The translations under genes and the position numbers were made by a program. This document shows positions 1 through 7,512 of a DNA stretch of 42,618 nucleotides, piece after piece. Below the pieces are notes generated by a model. The model ran no database searches, was not told where the DNA came from, and saw nothing but the letters and a program-made list of their open reading frames with translations. Numbering within the stretch: the stretch's first letter is position 1; each line of letters begins with the position of its first letter. Source of the stretch: JAAYTD01 sp964472015. Lineage in GTDB: Bacteria; Bacteroidota; Ignavibacteria; Kapaibacteriales; UBA2268. The stretch lies in the NCBI GenBank assembly GCA_964472015.1, contig CAYYIP010000018.1, forward strand, positions 1-42,618, read 5' to 3'.

Positions 1-80
1 TACAAAAATAATATGAATTAAAAAAATCAAAAAACGATGTTTTTATAACACTAAGCATTGTGTTTTATAGCATAGTTATT

Positions 81-120
81 AAAAAACTGCTTACTGAAAA
101 AAAATCAATAAGCAGTTTAT
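81..120 (-). terminator. Rho-independent terminator downstream of the T9SS relic
   Basis: A perfect 10-bp stem pairs AAACTGCTTA (84-93) with TAAGCAGTTT (109-118) around a 15-nt A-rich loop. Read on the minus strand the stem runs straight into a T tract (complement of the A run at 81-86). This is the usual shape of an intrinsic terminator for leftward transcription. It lies about 35 bp beyond the stop codon of the decayed sorting-domain fragment, so it probably ended the original gene. Confidence 0.7.
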
Positions 121-151
121 ATAAAGTGAAAATTAAGTAAAATTATATTTA

Positions 152-346
152 TTAATTTTTAATAACTTTTCCTATCTTTTCTTTTGTTATTACTAGGTAT
201 ACTCCCGCCGGCAGATTTGAAATGTCAATTTCTGTTTTCTCAGTATTAAGTATTTTACTATATAAAACTTCACCTGCTAAATTTAATATTTTTATTTCAT
301 CAGACAAGAATTTAGTTTCGATAAAAAATTTACCTGCGGTAGGATA
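152..346 (-). pseudogene. Relic of a T9SS (Por) C-terminal sorting domain
   Basis: Read on the minus strand, 64 codons end in TAA at 152-154. They have the composition and pattern of a type A T9SS sorting domain: a start of YPTAGKFFIE (canonically YPNPTAG), a middle of IKILNLAGEVLYSK, a turn motif ISNLPAGVYLV and a basic tail ending KVIKN. In T9SS cargo this domain directs export across the outer membrane and is then cleaved. The frame is closed by a TAA immediately upstream (347-349), there is no start codon, and the sequence further upstream is non-coding AT spacer. So only the last exon-like piece of a former secreted protein survives. The Asn-Pro of the usual motif is missing, consistent with a small deletion at the break. 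The domain identity is from pattern recognition; the gene-remnant status is seen directly. Confidence 0.75.
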
Positions 347-544
347 TTAAAAAATGATTGAGTAATAAAATACAAGTAATATATTAATATTAATATTAAT
401 ATATTAAATTTATATTATTTATTATTTTATATTTTTATTTATAAAAAATTATATATTTTTGTAACATAGAAGTTTAATAAGTTATTATTAAAATTTCGAA
501 TTTAGTTAATATAAATTTTTTTTACAAACTTATAATTTATAAAT
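347..544. other. AT-rich spacer with a 30-bp palindrome
   Basis: This stretch between the relic and the first intact gene is almost pure A+T. It contains a perfect 30-bp palindrome at 377-406 built from repeated TTAATA/ATTAAT units. With this base composition it may be simple low-complexity sequence. A TATTTTTG at 454-461 resembles the Bacteroidota -7 promoter consensus (TAnnTTTG), but I see no matching -33 element, so I do not call a promoter. Confidence 0.5.
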
Positions 545-940
545 ATGGATAAAAACAATGTTATTGTAACAACAGGAGATTTAAAATCTAATTATGAAAT
601 AATTGGTCCTGTATTTTTTCAAGTGTCAAATAAGGGTTTATTTAGTAGTGCACTTAGTACACTTGTTAAAAAGTATAAAACTCAAATAGAGGAAATGAAA
701 AAATCTGGAACTATCTCAGAAGCAAAAACCGATTGGGGATTTTTTTGGGGTGAATTGTCAGTTGGGCAAAATGATTTTGAAAAAGCATTCTTTGTATCTG
801 TAGAAGAATTAAAACAAAGAGCTCGTCTTTTAGGAGGTAATGCTATAATTAATATGAGACAAGATATAGATCTTGATACAAATGGTTTTACTTATTTTTA
901 CTTCCAAATGTATGGAACAGTAGTCAAAATTATTGATTAA
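545..940 (+). CDS. YbjQ/UPF0145-like small protein
   Basis: This 131-residue cytoplasmic protein has no signal peptide or membrane segment. The order of motifs matches the YbjQ (UPF0145, DUF74) family: an N-terminal strand with TTGDLKSNYEIIGPVFFQVS, a charged middle helix, then KQRARLLGGNAIINMRQD (family form is roughly A..lGANAVigvr.d) and a C-terminal YGTVVKI strand (family: yGTAV). Members are about 105-130 residues, form pentamers in solved structures and are often annotated as heavy-metal binding, but no firm function is established. The gene stands alone, between the relic on its left and a 428-bp gap on its right. The start follows an AT-rich leader with no Shine-Dalgarno. Family assignment is moderately secure; biological role unknown. 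Confidence 0.65.
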   Translation: MDKNNVIVTTGDLKSNYEIIGPVFFQVSNKGLFSSALSTLVKKYKTQIEEMKKSGTISEAKTDWGFFWGELSVGQNDFEKAFFVSVEELKQRARLLGGNAIINMRQDIDLDTNGFTYFYFQMYGTVVKIID

Positions 941-1368
941 AATGTTTTAAAATACAAAAAATTAAATCGTAAGATATACTTTATAACATTTCGCATTTAT
1001 TTTTTACTAAAATTTACAACTATTTCTATAATATGATTGAGCACAGTTGAATACAAAAATTTTAAATTTAACTATGCTCAATCAAAGGAGAATTTTGCTA
1101 GTTTTAATTCTTATGCTAAATTTTTTTTAAAGTTCTCTTTAATCTTTTAATTTTGTATTCCTATATTTTATTCATTTATCTTTTTCCTTCCTACTTATTT
1201 TGATTAATTTTATATTTTTATTCTAATTCAAATTTTTATATATTAATTTTACACAAATAATTTTTTTAGAATAATTTATTTATTATAATTTTATATATTT
1301 GAAATATTAAAAAATATAATTATATGTAAATTTATAATAAAAATAAACGAGTAAACTAAAATTGCAAT
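941..1368. other. Gene-free interval holding one long imperfect hairpin
   Basis: This 428-bp stretch holds no supportable gene. A strong inverted repeat at 1034-1084 (listed separately) is the only clear structure. A 37-codon open frame from TTG at 1037 to TAA at 1148 overlaps it, but it has an in-frame stop immediately upstream and resembles nothing I know. The rest (1085-1368) is AT-rich spacer leading to the nitroreductase start. Confidence 0.55.
1034..1084. repeat. 18-bp imperfect inverted repeat
   Basis: The left arm at 1034-1051 (TGATTGAGCACAGTTGAA) pairs with the right arm at 1067-1084 (TTTAACTATGCTCAATCA). There is one mismatch and one G-T pair, and the loop is 15 nt. No T tract follows on the plus strand, so it is not a standard terminator for the YbjQ-like gene, though it could act as an RNA 3' end. 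Its relatively high G+C stands out from the surrounding DNA. It could equally be the trace of a small mobile element; no target-site duplication is evident. Confidence 0.55.
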
Positions 1369-1956
1369 ATGAATATAGAAAAAATAATACTCCCCGAACC
1401 TACTAAAAAAGGTGGTAAACCTTTAATGGAAACATTAAATTCAAGAGAATCGTGTAAAAATTTTTTAATAAATGATATATCTTTACAAAAATTATCTGAT
1501 TTATTATGGGCTATGTTTGGAATAAACCGTCCTGACATACAAAAATGTACTGCTCCATCTGCTAAAAATTGGCAAGCAACTGAATTATATGTAATAAAAA
1601 AAGAAGCTGTTTATCTTTATAATAAAATAGAACATTCTTTAATTCTATTACTTAAAGGTGATTTTAGACAAATATCAGGACTTCAAGATTATCCAAAAAC
1701 TGCGCCTGTAAATATAATTTTAGTCTCAAATTTAGAAAAAATAGAAAAAATAAATGAATTAGATAAAAAAATTACTGCATCTATGGATGCGGGGTTTATA
1801 TCTCAAAATGCATATTTGTACTGTGCTTCTGAAGACTTAGGATGTGTTGCTAGATTAATGTTAGATAAAGAATTAATTAGTAGTACTTTAAATTTACCTA
1901 TTTATAAATGGCCAGCAATTGCAATTACCGTAGGTTTTAAAAATATAAATATATAA
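1369..1956 (+). CDS. Nitroreductase-family (SagB/ThcOx-like) flavoprotein
   Basis: This 195-residue protein carries the nitroreductase fold signatures: an early Arg-Ser-type FMN-binding stretch (LNSRESCKNF, residues 23-32), LLWAMFGINRP, TAPSAKNWQATELYVI (the small-residue loop after the first core), a middle KTAPVNIILVS strand, an AGFISQNAYLYCASEDLG dimer helix and a final IAITVGF strand. These enzymes bind FMN and use NAD(P)H to reduce quinones, nitro compounds or related substrates; the natural substrate cannot be inferred here. Close relatives that I recall in Bacteroidota begin with the same LPEP..GGKPL segment but follow a signal peptide. Here the frame starts at LPEP with no leader, so the product should be cytoplasmic. 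It is monocistronic, with AT spacers on both sides. Confidence 0.8.
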   Translation: MNIEKIILPEPTKKGGKPLMETLNSRESCKNFLINDISLQKLSDLLWAMFGINRPDIQKCTAPSAKNWQATELYVIKKEAVYLYNKIEHSLILLLKGDFRQISGLQDYPKTAPVNIILVSNLEKIEKINELDKKITASMDAGFISQNAYLYCASEDLGCVARLMLDKELISSTLNLPIYKWPAIAITVGFKNINI

Positions 1957-2167
1957 GTGTATACGCACAAAATAAATTTATTATTTAATAATTCTATATA
2001 TTTATAATACTAATTATAATTTTCGTAAATTTATATTTTTTATATTGTTCTTATAAATTTTCTATATAAAATAATTAAGTTATATTTTCATATTACTTTT
2101 TTATTAAAATTAAATTATATAATTATTAATATTAAGTATATCAAAAATGAATTAATAAGATAAAAAT

Positions 2168-3739
2168 ATGAATATTTTACTAATTACATTCTTCCTTCCT
2201 TTAATAGGAATGATTTTACTATTTTTCTTTAAAAAAGAACAAATCACATTAATTAAGAATACTACTTTAATAGTATCAATTATAACTTTTCTTACATCTC
2301 TTGGACTTTGGTTTGGCTTTGATCCAAATAATATAGAATTTCAATTTTTATTTAGTCAAGAATGGATAAAATCAATTGGTGCCGGATTTCGTGTAGGAAT
2401 AGATGGAATGTCGCTTCTCCTTATAATGCTAACAACTTTTTTAATGCCACTAGTAGTTTTAGTTTCTTTTAAATCTATACATAAAAGAGAAAAAGAATAT
2501 TATATAATGATATTGTTATTAGAAATTGCATTAATAGGTGTTTTTTCATCATTAGATTTGTTTTTGTTTTATATTTTCTGGGAATTAATCTTAATTCCTA
2601 TGTATTTTATAATAGGAATTTGGGGCGGTAAAGATAGAATATATGCTTCTATAAAGTTTTTTATCTTTACAATGGTTGGTTCGCTTTTTATGTTAATTGC
2701 TATTATATGGATTGGAATGTATGTAGGAAATAATATATTAGAAACAGGCTTTACAACTAATTTTATAGCAATAAAAGAAGTAAGTAACCAAATTCCTTTT
2801 GATATAGAAAAATGGTTGTTTTGGGCATTTGCATTATCCTTTTTAATAAAAGTACCTGTTTTTCCACTACATACTTGGCTCCCTGATGCTCATACTGAAG
2901 CTCCTACTCCTGGTTCTGTAATTCTTGCAGGTGTACTTTTAAAAATGGGGACTTATGGATTAATAAGATTTAATTTGGATTTATTTACACAATCAAGCAT
3001 AACTTATGCATCAATTATTGGTTCACTTGCTGTTGTTGGAATTATATATGGAGCCCTATGCGCAATGATGCAAAAAGATATAAAAAAATTAGTTGCTTAT
3101 TCATCTATTAGTCATCTTGGATTTGTTGTTTTAGGAATTTTTTCTATAACAGTAGAAGGGATTCAAGGTGCAATCATTCAAATGATAAATCATGGTTTAG
3201 CTACTGGAATGTTATTTATTTGTGTTGGCTGCTTATATGAACGACGTCATACACGAGATATTTCTGAGTATGGTGGAATAGCAAAAGTAATGCCTAAATT
3301 TGCAACTTTTTTTGGACTAGCACTATTTGCATCAATAGGATTACCGGGATTAAATGGCTTCGTCGGCGAGTATGCAACATTACTAGGAACTTTTATTTCA
3401 CCTATTTATAATAATATATCACTTGCTATAGTAGCAACAACAGGCGTTATTTTTGCAGCAGTTTATCTATTGTGGATGTGGCAAAGAGTAATGTTCGGTG
3501 AAATAGTTAATCCTAAAAATAAAGAATTAAAAGATATAAATAAACTTGAATTAATAACATTTATTCCTATTGTATTGTTTATTGTATGGATAGGAATTCA
3601 ACCATTTACTTTTATGAAAGTAAGTGAGAATTATTCAAAAAGTTTAGTAAAAAAAATAGAATTAATTAAATCTGAACCCGTAACTTATGATTTAATAAAA
3701 AAAGATTTAAAAGAAACAAAAATAAATTATAAAAAATAA
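2168..3739 (+). CDS. nuoM: NADH-quinone oxidoreductase subunit M
   Basis: This antiporter-like membrane subunit of respiratory complex I takes part in proton pumping coupled to NADH:quinone electron transfer. The 523-residue protein is full length and has about 14 hydrophobic segments. Key charged residues fall where expected: Glu139 in YIFWELILIP, Lys228 in FLIKVPVFPLHTWLPDAH, Lys259 in GVLLKMGTYG and Glu401 in GLPGLNGFVGEY. These correspond to E. coli NuoM Glu144, Lys234, Lys265 and Glu407. In most bacteria nuoM sits between nuoL and nuoN; here neither is adjacent, the upstream neighbour being a nitroreductase and the downstream one a lipoprotein 18 bp away. The sequence looks intact and conserved, so it presumably serves a complex encoded elsewhere. 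A paralogous Mrp-type antiporter subunit is the main alternative, but the length and motifs favour NuoM. Confidence 0.9.
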   Translation: MNILLITFFLPLIGMILLFFFKKEQITLIKNTTLIVSIITFLTSLGLWFGFDPNNIEFQFLFSQEWIKSIGAGFRVGIDGMSLLLIMLTTFLMPLVVLVSFKSIHKREKEYYIMILLLEIALIGVFSSLDLFLFYIFWELILIPMYFIIGIWGGKDRIYASIKFFIFTMVGSLFMLIAIIWIGMYVGNNILETGFTTNFIAIKEVSNQIPFDIEKWLFWAFALSFLIKVPVFPLHTWLPDAHTEAPTPGSVILAGVLLKMGTYGLIRFNLDLFTQSSITYASIIGSLAVVGIIYGALCAMMQKDIKKLVAYSSISHLGFVVLGIFSITVEGIQGAIIQMINHGLATGMLFICVGCLYERRHTRDISEYGGIAKVMPKFATFFGLALFASIGLPGLNGFVGEYATLLGTFISPIYNNISLAIVATTGVIFAAVYLLWMWQRVMFGEIVNPKNKELKDINKLELITFIPIVLFIVWIGIQPFTFMKVSENYSKSLVKKIELIKSEPVTYDLIKKDLKETKINYKK

Positions 3740-3757
3740 TTATTTTAACTTGTTATT

Positions 3758-4267
3758 ATGAATAAAAAAAATATTATAAAATTATTATTTATTTTTAGCA
3801 TTTTCGTTTTTATTGTTTCTTGTAGAGAAACAATAAATAATGCTATAGAATTAGATTTAACAAAATTATATAATGATTATGTAAATGGTTACGATTGGTT
3901 TAAAGTAGAATATGATAATTATATAATAAAAGATGATTATATAGATTCTTTAAAATATTATCATAGTAATATTTATAAATTTATAATATTTGCTAAACCA
4001 AGTTGTAGTTGTGGTAATGAATATAAAAAATTTCCATACTTTATAAAAATTCTTGATACCATAGGCGTAAATAGAGCAAATATAGAAGTGTTTTCTATAG
4101 GTAATAGCGATTATTCTCATCCATATAAAAATAAATTTATTATAAATCAATTACCTACATTTATGATATTGAAAAATGACGATGTAATATATTCTATAAA
4201 TGATACAATTTTAAAGTATAATAATAAATCATTAGAAGAAACATTATTAAATGGATTAATGCAATAA
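3758..4267 (+). CDS. Thioredoxin-fold lipoprotein with a CxC motif
   Basis: The 169-residue product starts with a hydrophobic leader ending in the lipobox IVSC, so Cys22 should be lipidated and the protein held in the periplasm on a membrane. The mature part reads like a thioredoxin-like domain: a strand FIIFAKPSCSCGNEYKKFP (residues about 76-93) with Cys83 and Cys85 where the CxxC active site normally sits, then a second strand IEVFSIGN and a cis-proline strand LPTFMILKNDDVIYSI (Pro133). A CxC rather than CxxC spacing is unusual but known in some disulfide-handling proteins. It lies 18 bp after nuoM and 11 bp before sufU, so co-transcription is likely, though a functional tie is not shown. 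Redox activity is an inference from the fold and motif; it could instead be a non-catalytic relative. Confidence 0.6.
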   Translation: MNKKNIIKLLFIFSIFVFIVSCRETINNAIELDLTKLYNDYVNGYDWFKVEYDNYIIKDDYIDSLKYYHSNIYKFIIFAKPSCSCGNEYKKFPYFIKILDTIGVNRANIEVFSIGNSDYSHPYKNKFIINQLPTFMILKNDDVIYSINDTILKYNNKSLEETLLNGLMQ

Positions 4268-4271
4268 AGGA
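4266..4271 (+). promoter_or_regulatory. Shine-Dalgarno for sufU
   Basis: AAAGGA lies 7 nt before the ATG at 4279. It is one of only a few recognisable Shine-Dalgarno motifs in the window and supports this start codon. Confidence 0.6.
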
Positions 4272-4278
4272 AAATAAA

Positions 4279-4725
4279 ATGAGTTTTTCAGAAGATACAC
4301 GCGAATTATATCAAGAAGTAATTTTAGATCATAATAAAAATCCTCGTAATTTTGGGAAATTAGAACATTATACAAATAAAGCAATAGGACATAACCAATT
4401 ATGCGGCGATCAAATAAGTCTTTATTTAATAATAAAAGATAATATTATACAAGAAGTGAAATTTGATGGACAAGGATGTGCTATATCAAAAGCTTCTGCT
4501 TCTATAATGACTACAATTTTAAAAGGAAAAAGTGTAGAAGAAGCAAGGAAACTATTTGATGAGTTTCATAAATTAATAACAGAAACAAATGATGATATTG
4601 ATGAAATAAATCTAGGTAAGCTTGCTGTTTTTGTTGGAATACGAGAATTTCCTGCAAGAGTAAAATGTGCAAGTCTTGCTTGGCATACTCTTTTAAATGC
4701 TCTCGATAACTCACAAAATTTATAG
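4279..4725 (+). CDS. sufU: SufU-type Fe-S cluster assembly protein
   Basis: A 148-residue IscU/SufU-family protein. The three conserved cysteines and the aspartate are in SufU context: NQLCGDQISL (Cys42, Asp44), GQGCAISKASASIM (Cys67) and ARVKCASLAWHTL (Cys130). The SufU-type insert between the second and third cysteines is present (residues about 85-112). In Gram-positive bacteria SufU is a zinc protein that accepts sulfur from the cysteine desulfurase SufS and passes it to the SufBCD scaffold; IscU proteins build the cluster themselves. No sufB, sufC, sufD or sufS is present in this window, so the partners must be elsewhere. The start is supported by an AAAGGA motif. The gene probably forms a short operon with the preceding lipoprotein gene. 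Confidence 0.88.
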   Translation: MSFSEDTRELYQEVILDHNKNPRNFGKLEHYTNKAIGHNQLCGDQISLYLIIKDNIIQEVKFDGQGCAISKASASIMTTILKGKSVEEARKLFDEFHKLITETNDDIDEINLGKLAVFVGIREFPARVKCASLAWHTLLNALDNSQNL

Positions 4726-4784
4726 CAACTTATATTAATATATTTTTTAATTATAAGATTTTATTTCAAACTTTAAAAATCTTG

Positions 4785-4818
4785 TTCAATAAATATTCAA
4801 TAAATATTTAATAAAGTA
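4785..4818. repeat. Short tandem repeat upstream of hemW
   Basis: TTCAATAAATA occurs twice head to tail (4785-4795, 4796-4806), followed by a degenerate third copy (4807-4818). It lies in the 156-bp gap between sufU and hemW. Nearby, an AATTATAAG...TTATTTCAAA segment occurs twice, once before and once after the tandem repeat. No function is evident. Confidence 0.5.
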
Positions 4819-4881
4819 TTATTTATAATTATATATAAATCTTAATTATAAGGCTTTATTTTTTATTTCAAAAAAATAAAA

Positions 4882-6006
4882 ATGACAATATATATTCATA
4901 TCCCTTTTTGTATAAAAAAATGTAATTATTGTGATTTTTTTTCAATTACAGATAGAAATGAAACACTAGTAAAAAAATATATATCATCCGTATCTAAAGA
5001 ACTTTTATTATATGCTAGTAATAAAAATAAATATTTTCATACAAATAACCCTATAATTTCAAGTATATTTTTTGGAGGCGGTACTCCCACAAGTATAGAT
5101 ACAAAATATATAAAAAATATAATCCAAACAATAAAATCAAATTTTACTTTAGATAATAATTGCGAAATTACTATCGAAGTCAATCCTGCTACAAATATAG
5201 ATTTTAATGAATTAAATAAAAGTTTTATTAATAGAATTTCAATAGGTATACAATCATTTATTGATGAAGAACTTATTTTATTAGGGCGTATCCATAGTGC
5301 AAAATTAGCCGGCGAAATCTTAGAAAAAGCAAAATTATATTTTAATAATATAAATGTAGATATAATGTTCTCGATACCTAATCAAACAATTAAAACATTA
5401 TCATATACTTTGGATAATGTACTAAAAAGTAACGTACAACATATTTCTACATATAGTTTAATATATGAACCCGGAACACAATTATATAATTCTTTAAAAA
5501 ACAAAAAAATTAATAAAAAAACAGATTTAGAAGATTCTAAGTTATATAAATATATATATACAATTTTAAAAGATAATGGTTTTTATCATTATGAGGTTTC
5601 TAATTTTGCAAAAGAAAATTATAAGTGTAAACATAATTTAAATTATTGGAATCATAATGAATATTTAGGTATAGGAGCCGCTGCGTATGGCTTTATAAAC
5701 TCTAAAAGATATTATAACTATTATGATATAAATAAATATTGTAATTTAATTGAAAACAATCAATTTCCTATTGAAAATATAGAAATATTATCAAAAGAAG
5801 AAATTTATACCGAAAAATTATTTTTAGGTCTACGTAGTGAAGGTGTAAATTTAAAATTTTTAAAAAAAGAACATATAAATTATTGTAAACAATTAGAACA
5901 AAAAGGATTTGCTTTATTTTATCAAAAAAATAACAATATTTTTTTTAAGTTAACATCTTATGGATATTTTCTTTGTGATGAAATAACATTGAAATTATTA
6001 TCTTAA
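4882..6006 (+). CDS. hemW: Radical SAM heme chaperone HemW
   Basis: This 374-residue radical SAM protein has the HemW cluster motif at the N terminus (CIKKCNYC: Cys10, Cys14, Cys17, i.e. CxxxCxxC). It then shows the S-adenosylmethionine-binding FGGGTPT, the strand IEVNP, RISIGIQSF, DIMFSIPNQT and the HemW-type YSLIYEPGTQLY. A C-terminal HemN_C-like region contains CKHNLNYWNHNEYLGIGAAAYGF. HemW binds heme and delivers it to respiratory enzymes; it is often mis-annotated as coproporphyrinogen III oxidase (HemN). The extra cysteine that HemN has in its CxxxCxxCxC motif is absent here (CNYCDFF), which favours HemW. Length matches the family (about 370-390). It is monocistronic, between an AT-rich repeat-bearing spacer and the gdh leader. 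Confidence 0.88.
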   Translation: MTIYIHIPFCIKKCNYCDFFSITDRNETLVKKYISSVSKELLLYASNKNKYFHTNNPIISSIFFGGGTPTSIDTKYIKNIIQTIKSNFTLDNNCEITIEVNPATNIDFNELNKSFINRISIGIQSFIDEELILLGRIHSAKLAGEILEKAKLYFNNINVDIMFSIPNQTIKTLSYTLDNVLKSNVQHISTYSLIYEPGTQLYNSLKNKKINKKTDLEDSKLYKYIYTILKDNGFYHYEVSNFAKENYKCKHNLNYWNHNEYLGIGAAAYGFINSKRYYNYYDINKYCNLIENNQFPIENIEILSKEEIYTEKLFLGLRSEGVNLKFLKKEHINYCKQLEQKGFALFYQKNNNIFFKLTSYGYFLCDEITLKLLS

Positions 6007-6132
6007 AAAAAAATAAAGATATTCAAACAAACAAAAAAAAGTAAAAAAGATTTTGTTATTATATAAAATTTAATTAGATTTGTCTTTATATAATTATTAA
6101 CTCAAACTTATTTATTTTTTAATATAATCAAT

Positions 6133-6176
6133 GTGATTAGTTGAATATTTATAAGTATCAAATAACAATTAATCAC
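6133..6176 (+). promoter_or_regulatory. Leader hairpin in the gdh 5' region
   Basis: GTGATTAGTTG (6133-6143) pairs with CAATTAATCAC (6166-6176) through 11 bp with one G-U pair and a 22-nt loop. It ends 20 bp before the ATG of glutamate dehydrogenase and about 10 bp before its Shine-Dalgarno. It could be a protein-binding operator or an mRNA structure that affects stability or translation. It has no T tract and is not in a terminator position. Function is inferred from location only. Confidence 0.4.
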
Positions 6177-6186
6177 TATTAAAAAC

Positions 6187-6192
6187 TGAGGA
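6187..6192 (+). promoter_or_regulatory. Shine-Dalgarno for glutamate dehydrogenase
   Basis: TGAGGA lies 4 nt before the ATG at 6197. Most neighbouring genes lack such a motif, so efficient translation of gdh is plausible. It also fixes the start codon. Confidence 0.6.
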
Positions 6193-6196
6193 TTTT

Positions 6197-7483
6197 ATGG
6201 CAGATCAAAAATTCAATCCTTTTCAAATGGCACAACAACAATTTGATAATGTAGCCAAAAAATTAAATTTAGATGAAGCAACTTGTGAATTCCTTCGTGT
6301 ACCGGATCGTGAATATCATTTTAGTATTCCTGTAAGAATGGATAATGGAACTTATAAAGTATTTCGTGGGTTCCGCTGTCAACATAATGATGCACGTGGC
6401 CCAGCAAAAGGCGGTATTCGTTTTCATCCAAATGAAACAGTAGATACTGTAAGAGCACTTTCAATGTGGATGACTTGGAAAACAGCTTGTGTTGATATTC
6501 CTCTTGGTGGTGGAAAAGGCGGTGTTATTTGTGACCCTCGTATAATGTCTTTACGTGAACAAGAACTTGTTTGCCGTGGTTATGTTAGACAAATTTGGAA
6601 AAATATAGGTCCTATTCAAGACGTTCCTGCACCAGATGTTATGACAAATGGTCAAATGATGATTTGGATGCTAGATGAATATGAAAAAATTACAGGTATG
6701 AAATATCCTGGTTGTATTACTGGTAAGCCTGTTGGTGTTGGCGGTTCTTTAGGACGTAGAGAAGCTACTGGTTTCGGTGCCATTTATGTATTAAGAGAAG
6801 CATTAAAAGAAAAAGGTATTGATATTACTCAAACAACTGCTTCAGTTCAAGGTTTTGGTAATGTAGCTCAATTTGCTATCAAACACTATACAGAATTAGG
6901 TGGTAAAGTTATAGCAGTTTCTTGTTGGGATAACAATGTTAAAAAAGCTATTACTTTCAGAAAAACAACTGGTACTAGCTACGAAGAACTTATTAGTATA
7001 ACTGATCAGTTTGGAACAATAGATCAAGAAAAAGCTAAAGGTTTAGGTTTTGAAATTCTTCCTGGCGAAGATTGGATAAAACAAGATGTTGATATTTTAA
7101 TGCCTGCTGCTCTTGAAAACCAAGTAAATGAAGATACAGTTAAATTAATTTCGCCAAAAGTTAGAATTATCAATGAGTGTGCTAATGGACCTACAACTCC
7201 AGAAGCTGATGTATTTATTAAACAACGTGGAATATTTCTTATTCCTGACTTCTTATGTAATGCAGGTGGTGTTACATGTTCATATTTTGAACAAGTTCAA
7301 AACAATCAAAATTTTTATTGGACAAGAGAAGAAGTTCTTGCTAAATTAGATAATAAAATGACAGCAGCTTACTATGGTGTTTCTGAAATGGCAAAAGAAC
7401 ATAATGCTTATATGCGTGATGCAGCTTATATGATTGCTATAAAGCGTGTTGCTGATGCAGTAAAATTACGTGGATGGGTATAA
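6197..7483 (+). CDS. gdhA: Glutamate dehydrogenase
   Basis: This enzyme interconverts glutamate with 2-oxoglutarate and ammonia using NAD(P). The 428-residue length matches the hexameric Glu/Leu/Phe/Val dehydrogenase family. The substrate site is intact: GPAKGGIRFHP (Lys71), MWMTWKTAC (Lys95) and PLGGGKGG with the catalytic Lys107, then the Asp in QDVPAPDVMTNG. The dinucleotide-binding domain begins at QGFGNVAQFA (GxGNxA, residues about 218-225). Cofactor preference cannot be settled by eye. Codon use here leans more to GGT and CGT than in its neighbours and there is a Shine-Dalgarno, both hints of high expression. It is a single-gene unit bounded by a leader hairpin and a 62-bp palindrome. 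With the peptidases and acyl-CoA synthetase in the window it suits amino-acid catabolism, though an assimilatory role is possible. Confidence 0.93.
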   Translation: MADQKFNPFQMAQQQFDNVAKKLNLDEATCEFLRVPDREYHFSIPVRMDNGTYKVFRGFRCQHNDARGPAKGGIRFHPNETVDTVRALSMWMTWKTACVDIPLGGGKGGVICDPRIMSLREQELVCRGYVRQIWKNIGPIQDVPAPDVMTNGQMMIWMLDEYEKITGMKYPGCITGKPVGVGGSLGRREATGFGAIYVLREALKEKGIDITQTTASVQGFGNVAQFAIKHYTELGGKVIAVSCWDNNVKKAITFRKTTGTSYEELISITDQFGTIDQEKAKGLGFEILPGEDWIKQDVDILMPAALENQVNEDTVKLISPKVRIINECANGPTTPEADVFIKQRGIFLIPDFLCNAGGVTCSYFEQVQNNQNFYWTREEVLAKLDNKMTAAYYGVSEMAKEHNAYMRDAAYMIAIKRVADAVKLRGWV

Positions 7484-7512
7484 AATTTACTGAATAATAT
7501 CGTATTTAAGTA

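Noticed and set aside
377..406. 30-bp perfect palindrome of TTAATA units
   Set aside because: Pure A/T repeats of a 6-bp unit form palindromes by themselves; in this composition it is weak evidence of function.
1037..1150. A 37-codon open frame starting at TTG inside the 941-1368 gap
   Set aside because: An in-frame stop lies immediately upstream, the start overlaps the inverted repeat, there is no ribosome-binding site and the peptide resembles no family. Chance AT-rich ORF.
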